Assembly (NCBI GenBank): GCA_963971535.1
Contig: OZ020593.1
Span: forward strand, 39,543,108 to 39,607,107
Source of the DNA: Notolepis coatsorum
Taxonomy: Eukaryota > Chordata > Actinopteri > Aulopiformes > Paralepididae
DNA: 64,000 bases
Reading direction: 5' to 3'
The translations under genes and the position numbers were made by a program. Below, one piece after another: positions 47,021-59,163 of the stretch (the stretch's first letter is position 1; each line of letters opens with the position of its first letter). The notes under the pieces are model-generated. The model worked only from the letters and a program-made list of their open reading frames with translations, had not been told where the DNA came from and did no database searches.

Positions 47021-47666
47021 AATATTAAAAACAAAAAATGAAAGCTTATCAACTGAAACAGTCATTCAGTGATTGTGTCTATGTATGACAAAAACAGGCA
47101 AACAGATTGTTAAGTGTAAGTACAGTATTAATGTTTGCATGTAACTGCACTTTAACTGTTCCACAGTAAGAGGGCGCTATAGGCGTAAGGAGACGCAGCT
47201 ATTGTAACTGACGTCAGGTATCAGGTATAAGGGATTGTTCCCTGCCCCTCTGTCTCTCTCTCTCTCTAGCTCTCATGGAGAGCAGGTCTAGTGGCGCAAA
47301 TGTACATATTAAATAAACCACGCCAGTTACGGCTAAAGGAGAAAATATTAAAAACAAAAAATGAAAGCTTATCAACTGAAACACTGTCATTCAGTGATTG
47401 TGTTTATGTATGACAAAAACAGGCAAACAGATTGTTAAGTGTAAGTACAGTATTAATGTTTGCATGTAACTGCACTTTAACTGTTCCACAGTAAGAGGGC
47501 GCTATAGGCGTAAGGAGACGCAGCTATTGTAACTGACGTCAGGTATCAGGTATAAGGGATTGTTCCCTGCCCCTCTGTCTCTCTCTCTCTCTAGCTCTCA
47601 TGGAGAGCAGGTCTAGTGGCGCAAATGTACATATTAAATAAACCACGCCAGTTAAGGCTAAAGAAG
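47021..47666. repeat. Tandem duplication, 323-bp unit, LTR-like content
   Basis: Two nearly identical copies (47021-47343 and 47344-47666). Each contains tgtaactgcactttaactg, a run of tctctctctc, a TATA-like ggtataaggg, and attaaataaaccacgccagt with an AATAAA signal near the end. The promoter plus polyadenylation layout recalls a short LTR, but there is no TSD, primer site or coding region, so this may simply be a local duplication. Confidence 0.6.
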
Positions 47667-48564
47667 ACCTCGTCGTCATGACCAGTTATTGCTCCCCATG
47701 TGACTCTGTCAACACAGATTTTCCCCCCTTTTTCTTAATTATTCTGCCCTAGTTGCAGAGACAGCAATTCCAATTGCTTCCTGGCTTCCTGGCTTCTTGG
47801 AGTTGGTCCTGATTCACCCCCAGGCACTGCTCATGGAACCATCTTTCACAGGTGTCACACTGTAGCTGTAAAATGAAATGAGTCACCATCAAATCTGATA
47901 CATCTTGTCATCGGAAATGATGAAGTAATGAAGTGCAATAGAGAATAATTTGGGCAAAATTAGATTCATGTCAACTTTATTACATGTAGCTATAGTCTGT
48001 AGCATACTCGCCTCAAACACCAGTTTAATAATATCAGAAAATAAGTATATTATGTCTAAATTTTCAGTTTTTCAAATAGAAATGTTTTTTAGGTAGTTAT
48101 AGGTAGAAGATTTATAGTTCTGGGAAAACCCCATGTTGCATCACTATAATGTAGTTACCTTTTGGTATTCATTGGTCAGTTATGTATTGCATACGACCTG
48201 CTTCTCCCTGCTTCCCATATTTTAATAGTGACTTACAGGATGTTGGTGTGTGAAAGAGGACACCAGCAGATAACACACACAAACCTCTCTCCAAGTGGTC
48301 AATTTGTGTTGCCTCAAGGTATAATTTGGTTTCCAGGCCTGATCTGGTGGACATGTACCATCAGTCTCCCAGCGGCGTAGAGTGAGGTGGAGGAACCGCG
48401 GGGTGTGCTAATTCAGTGCCCCATATTGCTATTTTCCAAGCTAATGTAGCTTTGTCAACGCTGCATTGAGGCTATTGTCATCATGTGGGTGGACTTAGGC
48501 TCAAACCTGGGGTGAAGTTACACTTTAATTTAATATGTTGCTATTAGACATGATTAGAATTGTC
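47667..48564. other. Stretch without recognised feature
   Basis: Mixed AT-rich DNA between the 323-bp duplication and the second satellite array. Small frames overlap on both strands at 48162-48380 but have no protein-like features. Confidence 0.5.
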
Positions 48565-51500
48565 AGTAAAAATATTTCATATAATTTGTACAAGTAGTCT
48601 AAGAGGTACTAAGTACAACCATGGCAGTTTCATAAAGTGCTTATGGGAAAATCTTTTTTTATCCCACATCAAAGTTAGTCGAAAATGCTGATTCTGGGGA
48701 CTTTGAAACTCAAATTACTCAAAAAGTACACAGTAAAAATATTTCATATAATTTGTACAGGTAGTCTAAGAAGTACTAAGTACAACCATGGCAGTTTCAT
48801 AAAGTGCTTATGGGAAAATATTTTTTTATCCCACATCAAAGTTAGTCGAAAATGCTGATTCTGGGGACTTTGAAACTCAAATTACTCAAAAAGTACACAG
48901 TAAAAATATTTCATATAATTTGTACAGGTAGTCTAAGAGGTACTAAGTACAACCATGGCAGTTTCATAAAGTGCTTATGGGAAAATCTTTTTTTATCCCA
49001 CATCAAAGTTAGTCGAAAATGCTGATTCTGGGGACTTTGAAACTCAAATTACTCAAAAAGTACACAGTAAAAATATTTCATATAATTTGTACAGGTAGTC
49101 TAAGAAGTACTAAGTACAACCATGGCAGTTTCATAAAGTGCTTATGGGAAAATATTTTTTTATCCCACATCAAAGTTAGTCGAAAATGCTGATTCTGGGG
49201 ACTTTGAAACTCAAATTACTCAAAAAGTACACAGTAAAAATATTTCATATAATTTGTACAGGTAGTCTAAGAGGTACTAAGTACAACCATGGCAGTTTCA
49301 TAAACTGCTTATGGGAAAATCTTTTTTTATCCAACATCAAAGTTAGTCGAAAATGCTGATTCTGGGGACTTTGAAACTCAAATTACTCAAAAAGTACACA
49401 GTAAAAATATTTCATATAATTTGTACAGGTAGTCTAAGAAGTACTAAGTACAACCATGGCAGTTTCATAAAGTGCTTATGGGAAAATCTTTTTTTATCCC
49501 ACATCAAAGTTAGTCGAAAATGCTGATTCTGGGGACTTTGAAACTCAAATTACTCAAAAAGTACACAGTAAAAATATTTCATATAATTTGTACAGGTAGT
49601 CTAAGAGGTACTAAGTACAACCATGGCAGTTTCATAAACTGCTTATGGGAAAATCTTTTTTTATCCAACATCAAAGTTAGTCGAAAATGCTGATTCTGGG
49701 GACTTTGAAACTCAAATTACTCAAAAAGTACACAGTAAAAATATTTCATATAATTTGTACAGGTAGTCTAAGAGGTACTAAGTACAACCATGGCAGTTTC
49801 ATAAACTGCTTATGGGAAAATATTTTTTTATCCCACATCAAAGTTAGTCGAAAATGCTGATTCTGAGGACATTAAAACTAATTACTCAAAAAGTACACAG
49901 TAAAAATATTTCATATAATTTGTACAAGTAGTCAAAGAGGTACTAAGTACAACCATGGCAGTTTCATAAAGTGCTTATGGGAAAATCTTTTTTTATCCCA
50001 CATCAAAGTTAGTAGAAAATGCTGATTCTGGGGACTTTGAAACTCAAATTACTCAAAAAGTACACAGTAAAAATATTTCATATAATTTGTACAGGTAGTC
50101 TAAGAGGTACTAAGTACAACCATGGCAGTTTCATAAACTGCTTATGGGAAGAATTGTTTTTATCCAACATCAAAGTTAGTCGAAAATGCTGATTCTGAGG
50201 ACTTTGAAACTGAAATTACTCAAAAAGTACACAGTAAAAATATTTCATATAATTTGTACAAGTAGTCTAAGAGGTACTAAGTACAACCATGGCAGTTTCA
50301 TAAAGTGCTTATGGGAAAATCTTTTTTTATCCCACATCAAAGTTAGTCGAAAATGCTGATTCTGGGGACTTTGAAACTCAAATTACTCAAAAAGTACACA
50401 GTAAAAATATTTCATATAATTTGTACAGGTAGTCTAAGAAGTACTAAGTACAACCATGGCAGTTTCATAAACTGCTTATGGGAAAATCTTTTTTTATCCA
50501 ACATCAAAGTTAGTCGAAAATGCTGATTCTGGGGACTTTGAAACTCAAATGACTCAAAAAGTACACAGTAAAAATATTTCATATAATTTGTACAGGTAGT
50601 CTAAGAGGTACTAAGTACAACCATGGCAGTTTCATAAACTGCTTATGGGAAAATATTTTTTTATCCCACATCAAAGTTAGTCGAAAATGCTGATTCTGAG
50701 GACATTAAAACTAATTACTCAAAAAGTACACAGTAAAAATATTTCATATAATTTGTACAAGTAGTCAAAGAGGTACTAAGTACAACCATGGCAGTTTCAT
50801 AAAGTGCTTATGGGAAAATCTTTTTTTATCCCACATCAAAGTTAGTAGAAAATGCTGATTCTGGGGACTTTGAAACTCAAATTACTCAAAAAGTACACAG
50901 TAAAAATATTTCATATAATTTGTACAGGTAGTCTAAGAGGTACTAAGTACAACCATGGCAGTTTCATAAACTGCTTATGGGAAGAATTGTTTTTATCCAA
51001 CATCAAAGTTAGTCGAAAATGCTGATTCTGAGGACTTTGAAACTGAAATTACTCAAAAAGTACACAGTAAAAATATTTCATATAATTTGTACAAGTAGTC
51101 TAAGAGGTACTAAGTACAACCATGGCAGTTTCATAAAGTGCTTATGGGAAAATCTTTTTTTATCCCACATCAAAGTTAGTCGAAAATGCTGATTCTGGGG
51201 ACTTTGAAACTCAAATTACTCAAAAAGTACACAGTAAAAATATTTCATATAATTTGTACAGGTAGTCTAAGAAGTACTAAGTACAACCATGGCAGTTTCA
51301 TAAAGTGCTTATGGGAAAATCTTTTTTTATCCCACATCAAAGTTAGTCGAAAATGCTGATTCTGGGGACTTTGAAACTCAAATTACTCAAAAAGTACACA
51401 GTAAAAATATTTCATATAATTTGTACAGGTAGTCTAAGAGGTACTAAGTACAACCATGGCAGTTTCATAAACTGCTTATGGGAAAATCTTTTTTTATCCA

Positions 51501-54330
51501 ACATCAAGTTAGTCGAAAATGCTGATTCTGGGGACTTTCAAACTCAAATTACTCAAAAAGTACACAGTAAAAATATTTCATATAATTTGTACAGGTAGTC
51601 TAAGAGGTACTAAGTACAACCATGGCAGTTTCATAAACTGCTTATGGGAAAATCTTTTTTTATCCAACATCAAAGTTAGTCGAAAATGCTGATTCTGGGG
51701 ACTTTGAAACTCAAATTACTCAAAAAGTACACAGTAAAAATATTTCATATAATTTGTACAGGTAGTCTAAGAGGTACTAAGTACAACCATGGCAGTTTCA
51801 TAAACTGCTTATGGGAAAATATTTTTTTATCCCACATCAAAGTTAGTCGAAAATGCTGATTCTGAGGACATTAAAACTAATTACTCAAAAAGTACACAGT
51901 AAAAATATTTCATATAATTTGTACAAGTAGTCAAAGAGGTACTAAGTACAACCATGGCAGTTTCATAAAGTGCTTATGGGAAAATCTTTTTTTATCCCAC
52001 ATCAAAGTTAGTAGAAAATGCTGATTCTGGGGACTTTGAAACTCAAATTACTCAAAAAGTACACAGTAAAAATATTTCATATAATTTGTACAGGTAGTCT
52101 AAGAGGTACTAAGTACAACCATGGCAGTTTCATAAACTGCTTATGGGAAGAATTGTTTTTATCCAACATCAAAGTTAGTCGAAAATGCTGATTCTGAGGA
52201 CTTTGAAACTGAAATTACTCAAAAAGTACACAGTAAAAATATTTCATATAATTTGTACAAGTAGTCTAAGAGGTACTAAGTACAACCATGGCAGTTTCAT
52301 AAAGTGCTTATGGGAAAATCTTTTTTTATCCCACATCAAAGTTAGTCGAAAATGCTGATTCTGGGGACTTTGAAACTCAAATTACTCAAAAAGTACACAG
52401 TAAAAATATTTCATATAATTTGTACAGGTAGTCTAAGAAGTACTAAGTACAACCATGGCAGTTTCATAAAGTGCTTATGGGAAAATCTTTTTTTATCCCA
52501 CATCAAAGTTAGTCGAAAATGCTGATTCTGGGGACTTTGAAACTCAAATTACTCAAAAAGTACACAGTAAAAATATTTCATATAATTTGTACAGGTAGTC
52601 TAAGAGGTACTAAGTACAACCATGGCAGTTTCATAAACTGCTTATTGGAAAATCTTTTTTTATCCAACATCAAGTTAGTCGAAAATGCTGATTCTGGGGA
52701 CTTTCAAACTCAAATTACTCAAAAAGTACACAGTAAAAATATTTCATATAATTTGTACAGGTAGTCTAAGAAGTACTAAGTACAACCATGGCAGTTTCAT
52801 AAAGTGCTTATGGGAAAATCTTTTTTTATCCCACATCAAAGTTAGTCGAAAATGCTGATTCTGGGGACTTTGAAACTCAAATTACTCAAAAAGTACACAG
52901 TGAAAATATTTCATATAATTTGTACAGGTAGTCTAAGAGGTACTAAGTACAACCATGGCAGTTTCATAAACTGCTTATGGGAAAATCTTTTTTTATCCAA
53001 CATCAAAGTTAGTCGAAAATGCTGATTCTGGGGACTTTGAAACTCAAATTACTCAAAAAGTACACAGTAAAAATATTTCATATAATTTGTACAGGTAGTC
53101 TAAGAGGTACTAAGTACAACCATGGCAGTTTCATAAACTGCTTATGGGAAGAATTGTTTTTATCCAACATCAAAGTTAGTCGAAAATGCTGATTCTGAGG
53201 ACTTTGAAACTCAAATTACTCAAAAAGTACTCAGTAAAAATATTTCATATAATTTGTACAAGTAGTCTAAGAGGTACTAAGTACAACCATGGCAGTTTCA
53301 TAAAGTGCTTATGGGAAAATCTTTTTTTATCCCACATCAAAGTTAGTCGAAAATGCTGATTCTGGGGACTTTGAAACTAAAATTACTCAAAAAGTACACA
53401 GTACAAATATTTCATATAATTTGTACACGTAGTCTAAGAGGTACTAAGTACAACCATGGCAGTTTCATAAACTGCTTATGGGAAAATATTTTTTTATCCC
53501 ACATCAAAGTTAGTCGAAAATGCTGATTCTGGGGACTTTGAAACTCAAATTACTCAAAAAGTACACAGTAAAAATATTTCATATAATTTGTACAGGTAGT
53601 CTAAGAAGTACTAAGTACAACCATGGCAGTTTCATAAACTGCTTATGGGAAAATCTTTTTTTATCCCACATCAAAGTTAGTCAAAAATGCTGATTCTGAG
53701 GACTTTGAAACTCAAGTTACTCAAAAAGTACACAGTAAAAATATTTCATATAATTTGTACAGGTAGTCTAAGAAGTACTAAGTACAACCATGGAAGTTTC
53801 ATAAACTGCTTATGGGAGAAATGGTTTTTATCCCACATCAAAGTTAGTCGAAAATGCTGATTCTGGGGACTTTGAAACTCAAATTACTCAAAAAGTACAC
53901 AGTAAAAATATTTCATATAATTTGTACAGGTAGTCTAAGAAGTACTAAGTACAACCATGGCAGTTTCATAAACTGCTTATGGGAAAATCTTTTTTTATCC
54001 CACATCAAAGTTAGTCAAAAATGCTGATTCTGAGGACTTTGAAACTCAAGTTACTCAAAAAGTACACAGTAAAAATATTTCATATAATTTGTACAGGTAG
54101 TCTAAGAAGTACTAAGTACAACCATGGAAGTTTCATAAACTGCTTATGGGAGAAATGGTTTTTATCCCACATCAAAGTTAGTCGAAAATACTCATTGTTC
54201 TATAAAAAGGACTTTGAAACTCAAATTACTCAAAGTACACAGTAAAAGTAGTTAATATTATTTGTGCAAGTAGTCTTGAGAAGTATTAAGTACAAACATG
54301 GCAGTGTAATAAACTACTTATGAAATAATA
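48565..54330 (-). repeat. Satellite array, about 167-bp unit, about 34 copies (inverted arm)
   Basis: The units are the reverse complement of those at 41131-44181 (cagtaaaaatatttcatata, accatggcagtttcataaa, gaaaatgctgattctggg). Blocks are duplicated: the variant gaggacattaaaactaatt recurs at intervals of about 832 and 1163 bp, five and seven units. The last two units diverge (54180-54330). Short frames that repeat through the array are by-products. Confidence 0.97.
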
Positions 54331-54469
54331 GAAATGAACCACATGCCATCCTTTACTTTGAAATCCTCACCGGAAGCGTTCCTCTGTGGAATTGTCTGTA
54401 GCTTTAGTTTAGTGGTCGAATATACTGCGCGTCCTATTGATTCGATGTTCAATAATACTGCACATACGA

Positions 54470-54686
54470 AACGTCCTATTGATTAGACTAAACGTCCTAT
54501 TGATTCGATGCGCATTCAATGTCATATTAAGTATTTCTGTAAGATCTACTTGTGAGACTGTGACAAAAGTCACGTCGAACGTCCTATTGATTAGACTAAA
54601 CGTCCTATTGATTCGATGCGCATTCAATGTCATATTAAGTATTTCTGTAAGATCTACTTGTGAGACTGTGTTCAAAAGTCACGTCG
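54470..54686. repeat. 108-bp tandem duplication
   Basis: The unit beginning aacgtcctattgattagac and ending aaaagtcacgtcg occurs twice with few changes. An inner 20-bp motif, cgtcctattgattcgatg, is itself repeated. Confidence 0.85.
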
Positions 54687-54828
54687 GTTCATTACAACAG
54701 CGTCCCAGGGTTGTTTGAATGCATTACCGTAAACCTGGAACTAATCGCGCACTCGAAAAACAAGAGCGGCTGATTTGACCACGCAAAAGCAAAAGACGGC
54801 TCACTTGACCGCAGTCATTGATCGGGAG

Positions 54829-55182
54829 TATTCCAAAAATAATATTCCAATTGTTTGATTGATATCTGCTCCATCCGATTTCCATTTGGCCCACGACATA
54901 ACCAACCACAGCATATGCATCGGATGTCCTGTAGACATTTGGATGTGACCGATTGAACCTCTAGCCTTGCTACTGAAAATCTGTGGGGGAAAAAAAACGT
55001 TCAGTGTAACACAGGGTCTGAAACAGGGTTTACTGCAGCTCGATACCGCCACCTGGGAGAATCTGGCCGGTACTGCACCCTCAGCGTCGCAGTAGGCCTT
55101 TTAACGTCAACATACGGGTTGTATCGGCTCGGTGAGATGATTTGCGGTGCTGTGGATTCATGTGCGTGTTGTGCAGACCAGT
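54829..55182. other. Stretch without recognised feature
   Basis: No frame, repeat or RNA-like element that I can support. Confidence 0.5.
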
Positions 55183-56276
55183 GTTAATTTTGGCAGCTAT
55201 TTTCATCTTAGTTTTAGTCTTACAGTACAAATCTTCATGTATTTTTTGTTTAGTCAGGTTTAGTCAACTAAATGTCTGAGCATTTTAGTCTTAGTCAGTT
55301 TTTGTCTCAATTTTGTCTTTTTTGTTTTAGTCTAGATTTTGTCGACGAAAACGGATGACATTTTTGTCTATTTTTAGTTAATGTACAAAAAAAGAAAAAA
55401 AATATTATATAAATTATAAAACTTGTTTTTCTTTTCTTTTTTACAGCTACTGTTTTATATATACTGTTTTTTAGTAATAACTAGAAAGTAATGGTATTTA
55501 TTCAACAACAGGTGATTGTATAGATTCGTATTAGTATCATTAAAAGTTCTATGCTCAACTATGCTTCACCCACGGAAAGGTTGTTGGCACATTGGTTCCA
55601 CATGGACATTATATGTTGTTGCACTTGCTTCCAGAAGGCTCCGTTTAGGTCAGCTAGTAGCAGAGGCTCTGTTGTGATTTTTAATGCACAATAAATATTC
55701 AACATTCTCTTTTGAGACTCCGCCTCAGACTCTTATCATTTGGCACTAAAAGCTAAACATTGTCACCGGTATGGCTGTCCGCAACATGTCATTAATTGTG
55801 TGCGAGAGGTCGATCAGTTACACATTAGCGTGAGCTAGGTTAGCCACTAGCTAACACGAGCTAGATGGAAATACAAACAATGTAACGTTACTGGTGAAAA
55901 GGTGATTTACCTTGGAATACTCCTTTGCCAACTTGCTGTACTTTGCTTGCAGGTCTGCAGCTGGATTATGAATAGTCCCAACTTTAGCCAAGGTAACATT
56001 AAGCTAAAACTAGCTTTTCAAATAGCTCCAGCTAATGCTAATAACAGAGCTCCCCGTCACACTGCTCTGTCGGGACGATGGCATTAAGAAAAGTTATAAT
56101 TATTTAGTTTCGTCTTGTTTTAGTCAACAATATCAACATACAAGAGCAATTTCGTCCTGGTTTTTGTAAATTACATTTTTGTGTCCTCAGTTGTGGTCAA
56201 CGATATTTAATAAACTATTTAGTCTCGTTAGCGTTACATGGTCTTCAATAACGTGACGTCACGTCTCATTGTCGTC
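55183..56276. mobile_element. Probable non-autonomous DNA transposon (tttagtc/gacgaaa type), right end lost
   Basis: The left edge gtgttaattttgg is followed by many copies of ttttagtc and by gtcgacgaaaacgg. The right part again has gtttcgtcttgttttagtca and cgtctcattgtcgtca. Fish genomes have abundant non-coding elements with this tagtc/gacgaaat composition. The expected right terminus is replaced by the (GT)n run, so no TSD can be checked. Confidence 0.4.
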
Positions 56277-56394
56277 ATGTGTGTGTGTGTATGTGTGTGT
56301 GCGTGTGTGTGTGTGTCTGTGTGTGTGTGTGTGTGTGTGTAGGTGTGTGTGTGTGTGTGTGTGGATGTGTGTGTGTGTGTGTGTGTGTGTGTCT
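56277..56394. repeat. (GT)n microsatellite, interrupted
   Basis: GT units with several single-base interruptions. Confidence 0.95.
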
Positions 56395-56405
56395 TTTAGT
56401 GCAGA

Positions 56406-56470
56406 GCGCTGCTGGTCTAGTGGTAGATTCCACGTCTCCCGAACTCGCAACCAGGTTTCGATTTCCTGAT
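56406..56470 (+). pseudogene. tRNA-like segment (SINE head or tRNA pseudogene)
   Basis: ctgctggtctagtggtagat resembles an A box (TGGTCTAGTGG) and ccaggtttcgatttcctg a B box, about 40 bp apart, as in Gly/Glu-type tRNAs. The acceptor ends do not pair well. The DNA after it (56471-57060) has no clear SINE tail. From 56471 to 57404 I see no other supported feature. Confidence 0.4.
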
Positions 56471-57404
56471 TCTCTCACGTTTTTTAGTATTTATACTGAA
56501 TGAAAATGGACAAATGCACTTTTGCCTGATTGAATGATTATTTTGTAATTTAATGAGTTTCTGTTGATTGTTTGACTGTTATTGGTAATGTTATGGTATT
56601 TTTGATTAACGTGTGTTTTTTATGGATAATCAGCAGAGATTTTGGGCAACGGGCTGTCAGACACAGACTGGGAGCAGAAGGCGCTTCGTGTGACGAGCTA
56701 CTTAAAGTCAAGTTCACTGGACAGGCCCTCACAAAGTTCTGGATATCCGGAACGAGTACCCGGTGTTGTGTGGTGCTGCGCTGGGGTGGGGGGGGGGGGG
56801 GGGGCTTGCCACGTGTTGTGGAGCTGTTCGGACTTCCCATTGGGTCTAGTTTTTTTGTGTTCTTGAGGGGTGCATGTGAGCGCATTTTCTTTTCTTTTTG
56901 TGTTCTGGCAACGTGTTTTGGCTAAATACATGTATGCCTCGTTTTATTAAATGCCCTTTGGGGTTGAACTTTCCTCTGTCTCCCGTGTTGTGCATTTGAG
57001 CCTACCTGTAACCGCTTCCTAACAGACTATTCATTATAAATGTATGATTGCATTACAATAGTTAACCTGTTAAGTCCTAGCCCTATTTTCTGAAAAATAC
57101 ATACCTAAGTAAATGGAAGATTGCTCCACTTCTACAAGGTCCATTTGCATATTCTTGGTATCTAGGGACATCTATGGATCTCATGGAATGTATTCCCAGT
57201 GTCAGCAATATTGTGTCTGTTACTAGGCTTGAGTAAATTGTGATGAAACAAAGGAGAATATAAATTATGATTTTTCTTTGTATCTTTGAATAACACCATG
57301 CTAAAAATGAAAAACTGCCACTAACCTCGTCCGGCACCTTCTTGAGATCACGTGTACAAAAAATCTAAGCAAATGAATAAAGGGAAGATGATTAAACAGA
57401 ATGT

Positions 57405-58007
57405 TTTGTAGATTTCATTTCAACCTTTATTTAAAATCGTAAGCATCTGAGGTTTCCCTCATTTACAGAAACGACGATTGTACAGTACACAATAAAAACA
57501 ATATTCACAGAAATTTAAACACCAGAGTAAAACAAATTAAAAACGTTTAAAAATAATTTTAAAATATCAACTAAAACAGTTACAGGTAGTCACACAATGG
57601 TCTGAAATCATACATTTAAACATTCCAAGGGAAGGGAGAACCTCCAATTTTAGCGTGAGTTGAAGGACATTCCATGAGTTAGAGGCATCAAAGGAAAAGG
57701 CTGACTTCCCTAGCTCAGAACAAATCTGAGGAACCCTAAGAACCATCCAGTCATTCGATCGAGTTGAATAGGTTCCAATATTCCAATTTAACAGTGAGGA
57801 GATATAAACAGGTTGTTTACCAATAAGGGCTTTAAAAATAAATAAATACCAGTGTTTGTTGCGCCTTTCTGCAAGAGAAGGCCAACCCACCCTATCATAC
57901 AGGACACAATGGTGAGTATCATATCTGTCACCAGTTATAAATCTGAGAGCTGAGTGATATGCAGAATCCAGAGGTTTAAGAGTTGATGCCGCAGCATGCC
58001 TATAAAC
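57405..58007 (-). pseudogene. LINE ORF2 C-terminus and 3' end, 5'-truncated, interrupted by a hAT
   Basis: On the minus strand the frame runs from about 57999 to 57567. It reads HAAASTLKPLDSAYHSALRF, then a shift, then VGWPSLAERRNKHWYLFIFK, SNDWMVLRVPQICSELGK and SFDASNSWNVLQ, a typical C-terminal region of Jockey-superfamily (CR1/L2/Rex-like) LINEs in fish. The 3' UTR ends with aaataaaggttgaaatgaaa at about 57410. The coding part stops at ctataaac, where the hAT element at 58008 begins. The rest of the LINE beyond the hAT is not recognisable, so it was probably short. Confidence 0.7.
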
Positions 58008-58138
58008 CAGTGGAGGCTGCTGACCAAATTTTTAGGTGAAGCACAAATTATTATATTATATTATATATTAAATAATATTTTTAAAACATCCCCCACTGTG
58101 TGTCAGTGGTCAGTGGACACAGATGAAAACATATTAAC

Positions 58139-58288
58139 ATTAGGTGACAGCGGACCTGACCAGATGAAAACATATTAGGTGACAGCGCACCTGACCAGAT
58201 GAAATCATATTAGGTGACAGCGCACCTGATCAGATCAAAACATTTTAGGTGACAGCGCACCTGACCAGATCAAAACATATTAGGTGAA
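58139..58288. repeat. 35-bp tandem repeat, about 4 units
   Basis: Units read ttaggtgacagcgcacctga plus ccagatgaaaacata with small changes. Each unit contains a short palindrome (aggtgacagcgcacct). Confidence 0.9.
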
Positions 58289-58289
58289 G

Positions 58290-58668
58290 GTGACAAGGAA
58301 GCCACAGACTCATACCCCCCCGACACTCAACTAACCGCCTCGGACAGTCCTTCATACCAGTGGCCATCAGGCTCCACAACAGTGGGCAGCGACTGCTGCC
58401 AGACATCGACCTAGAACTAATAGGAACCCAAGTAGGACAATAACACTACCTTATGCATACTGCACCTTATGTGGATACTGTGATACTGTGAATAATGAAT
58501 AATGTATATTTCAGTTAGTTAGATAGTAAATTATATTGACCTATTTGTTTACACTGCTTGTGTTGTTTTCACTACCTGTACCCCCCCCCCCCCCCTTCCC
58601 CCATGCTGCTATGATGCCTGAATTTCCCCAAGGGGATCAATAAAGGAATATATTATCTTATCTTAAAA
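58290..58668 (+). pseudogene. LINE 3' end (short C-terminal coding tail, UTR and tail)
   Basis: A short coding tail (SFIPVAIRLHNSGQRLL) is followed by non-coding DNA. It ends aggggatcaataaaggaata and (TATCT)n, a common 3' end of fish LINEs. It is directly followed by a piece of a different LINE family. Confidence 0.6.
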
Positions 58669-58669
58669 G

Positions 58670-59163
58670 GAAAGATGAAATTACCTACCTGGGTTCCATC
58701 CTATAGAGGCAAATCTTTCCTGTGACAAAATGGGATCCAATGTAATAAAACTAAGTCAACCAACGAACTAGATTCCTGTACCGGATCTCCTCTCTGGTAA
58801 ACAAGAATACCTTGAAGACTCTAACAGGAGCACTCATTCAAGGGTACTACGACTATGCTTGCACCTCATGGTACCAAAGCACCTCAAAGGCACTAAAAAT
58901 AAGATTACAAACATCACAAAACAAACTGGTCAGACTACTGCTTGACCTTACTCCTAAAACCCACCTCACCCCTGTCCACTTTGACAACCTAGGATGGCTT
59001 AGAGTAGACGACAGAGTACAGCAACTTGCAATGGGCCTGGTCTACAAGATACACTACACCACTAAGATACCCATGTGCATGTCGAAATACTTCCCAAAGG
59101 TCAGTGAATACCACGACCACAACACCAGAGGGAGTTCCACAAATCATGTTCAACCCAGATAAA
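58670..59163 (+). pseudogene. Fragment of CR1/L2-like LINE ORF2, after the RT
   Basis: The plus-strand frame 58812-59162 (GALIQGYYDYACTSWYQSTS, QTSQNKLVRLLLDLTPKTHL, NLGWLRVDDRVQQLAMGLVY) is about 90 percent identical to the C-terminal domain of the LINE at 12881-16915. The 140 bases before it match too but contain stops and indels. Both ends are truncated. Confidence 0.85.

Larger units (their letters stand above)
39738..54820. mobile_element. Possible 15-kb hAT-like composite element with internal inverted satellite arrays
   Basis: The left edge reads cagtggcggtttctccacta, a typical fish hAT terminus. The bases just before it, ttgatcgggag (39727-39737), recur at 54818-54828 just after ...gaccgcagtca. 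Taking the 8-bp atcgggag as the hAT target duplication, the right end is ...accgcagtcattg, which pairs with the left cagtggcggt only imperfectly (CARTG and GCGGT are kept, with 3 extra bases). There is no further subterminal similarity. Inside are two inverted satellite arrays around a core. No transposase is present. The direct repeat is real; the single-element interpretation is inference. Confidence 0.35.

Noticed and set aside
47021..47666. The 323-bp repeats as a complete LTR retrotransposon
   Set aside because: No internal region, primer site or TSD; the copies are head to tail with no gap.
51353..54245. Repeated 74-81-codon frames in the inverted satellite arm
   Set aside because: Identical frames recur because the unit repeats; no start context and no domain.
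56550..56931. Overlapping 74-117-codon frames on both strands near 56.7 kb
   Set aside because: They cross a G homopolymer, conflict with each other, and show no domain.
56530..57024. An LTR ending cctaaca near 57024
   Set aside because: I could not find a matching TG start or a target duplication.
57060..57110. piggyBac-like terminus (ttaacctgttaag)
   Set aside because: Only a short match at one end; no second end or TTAA partner found.
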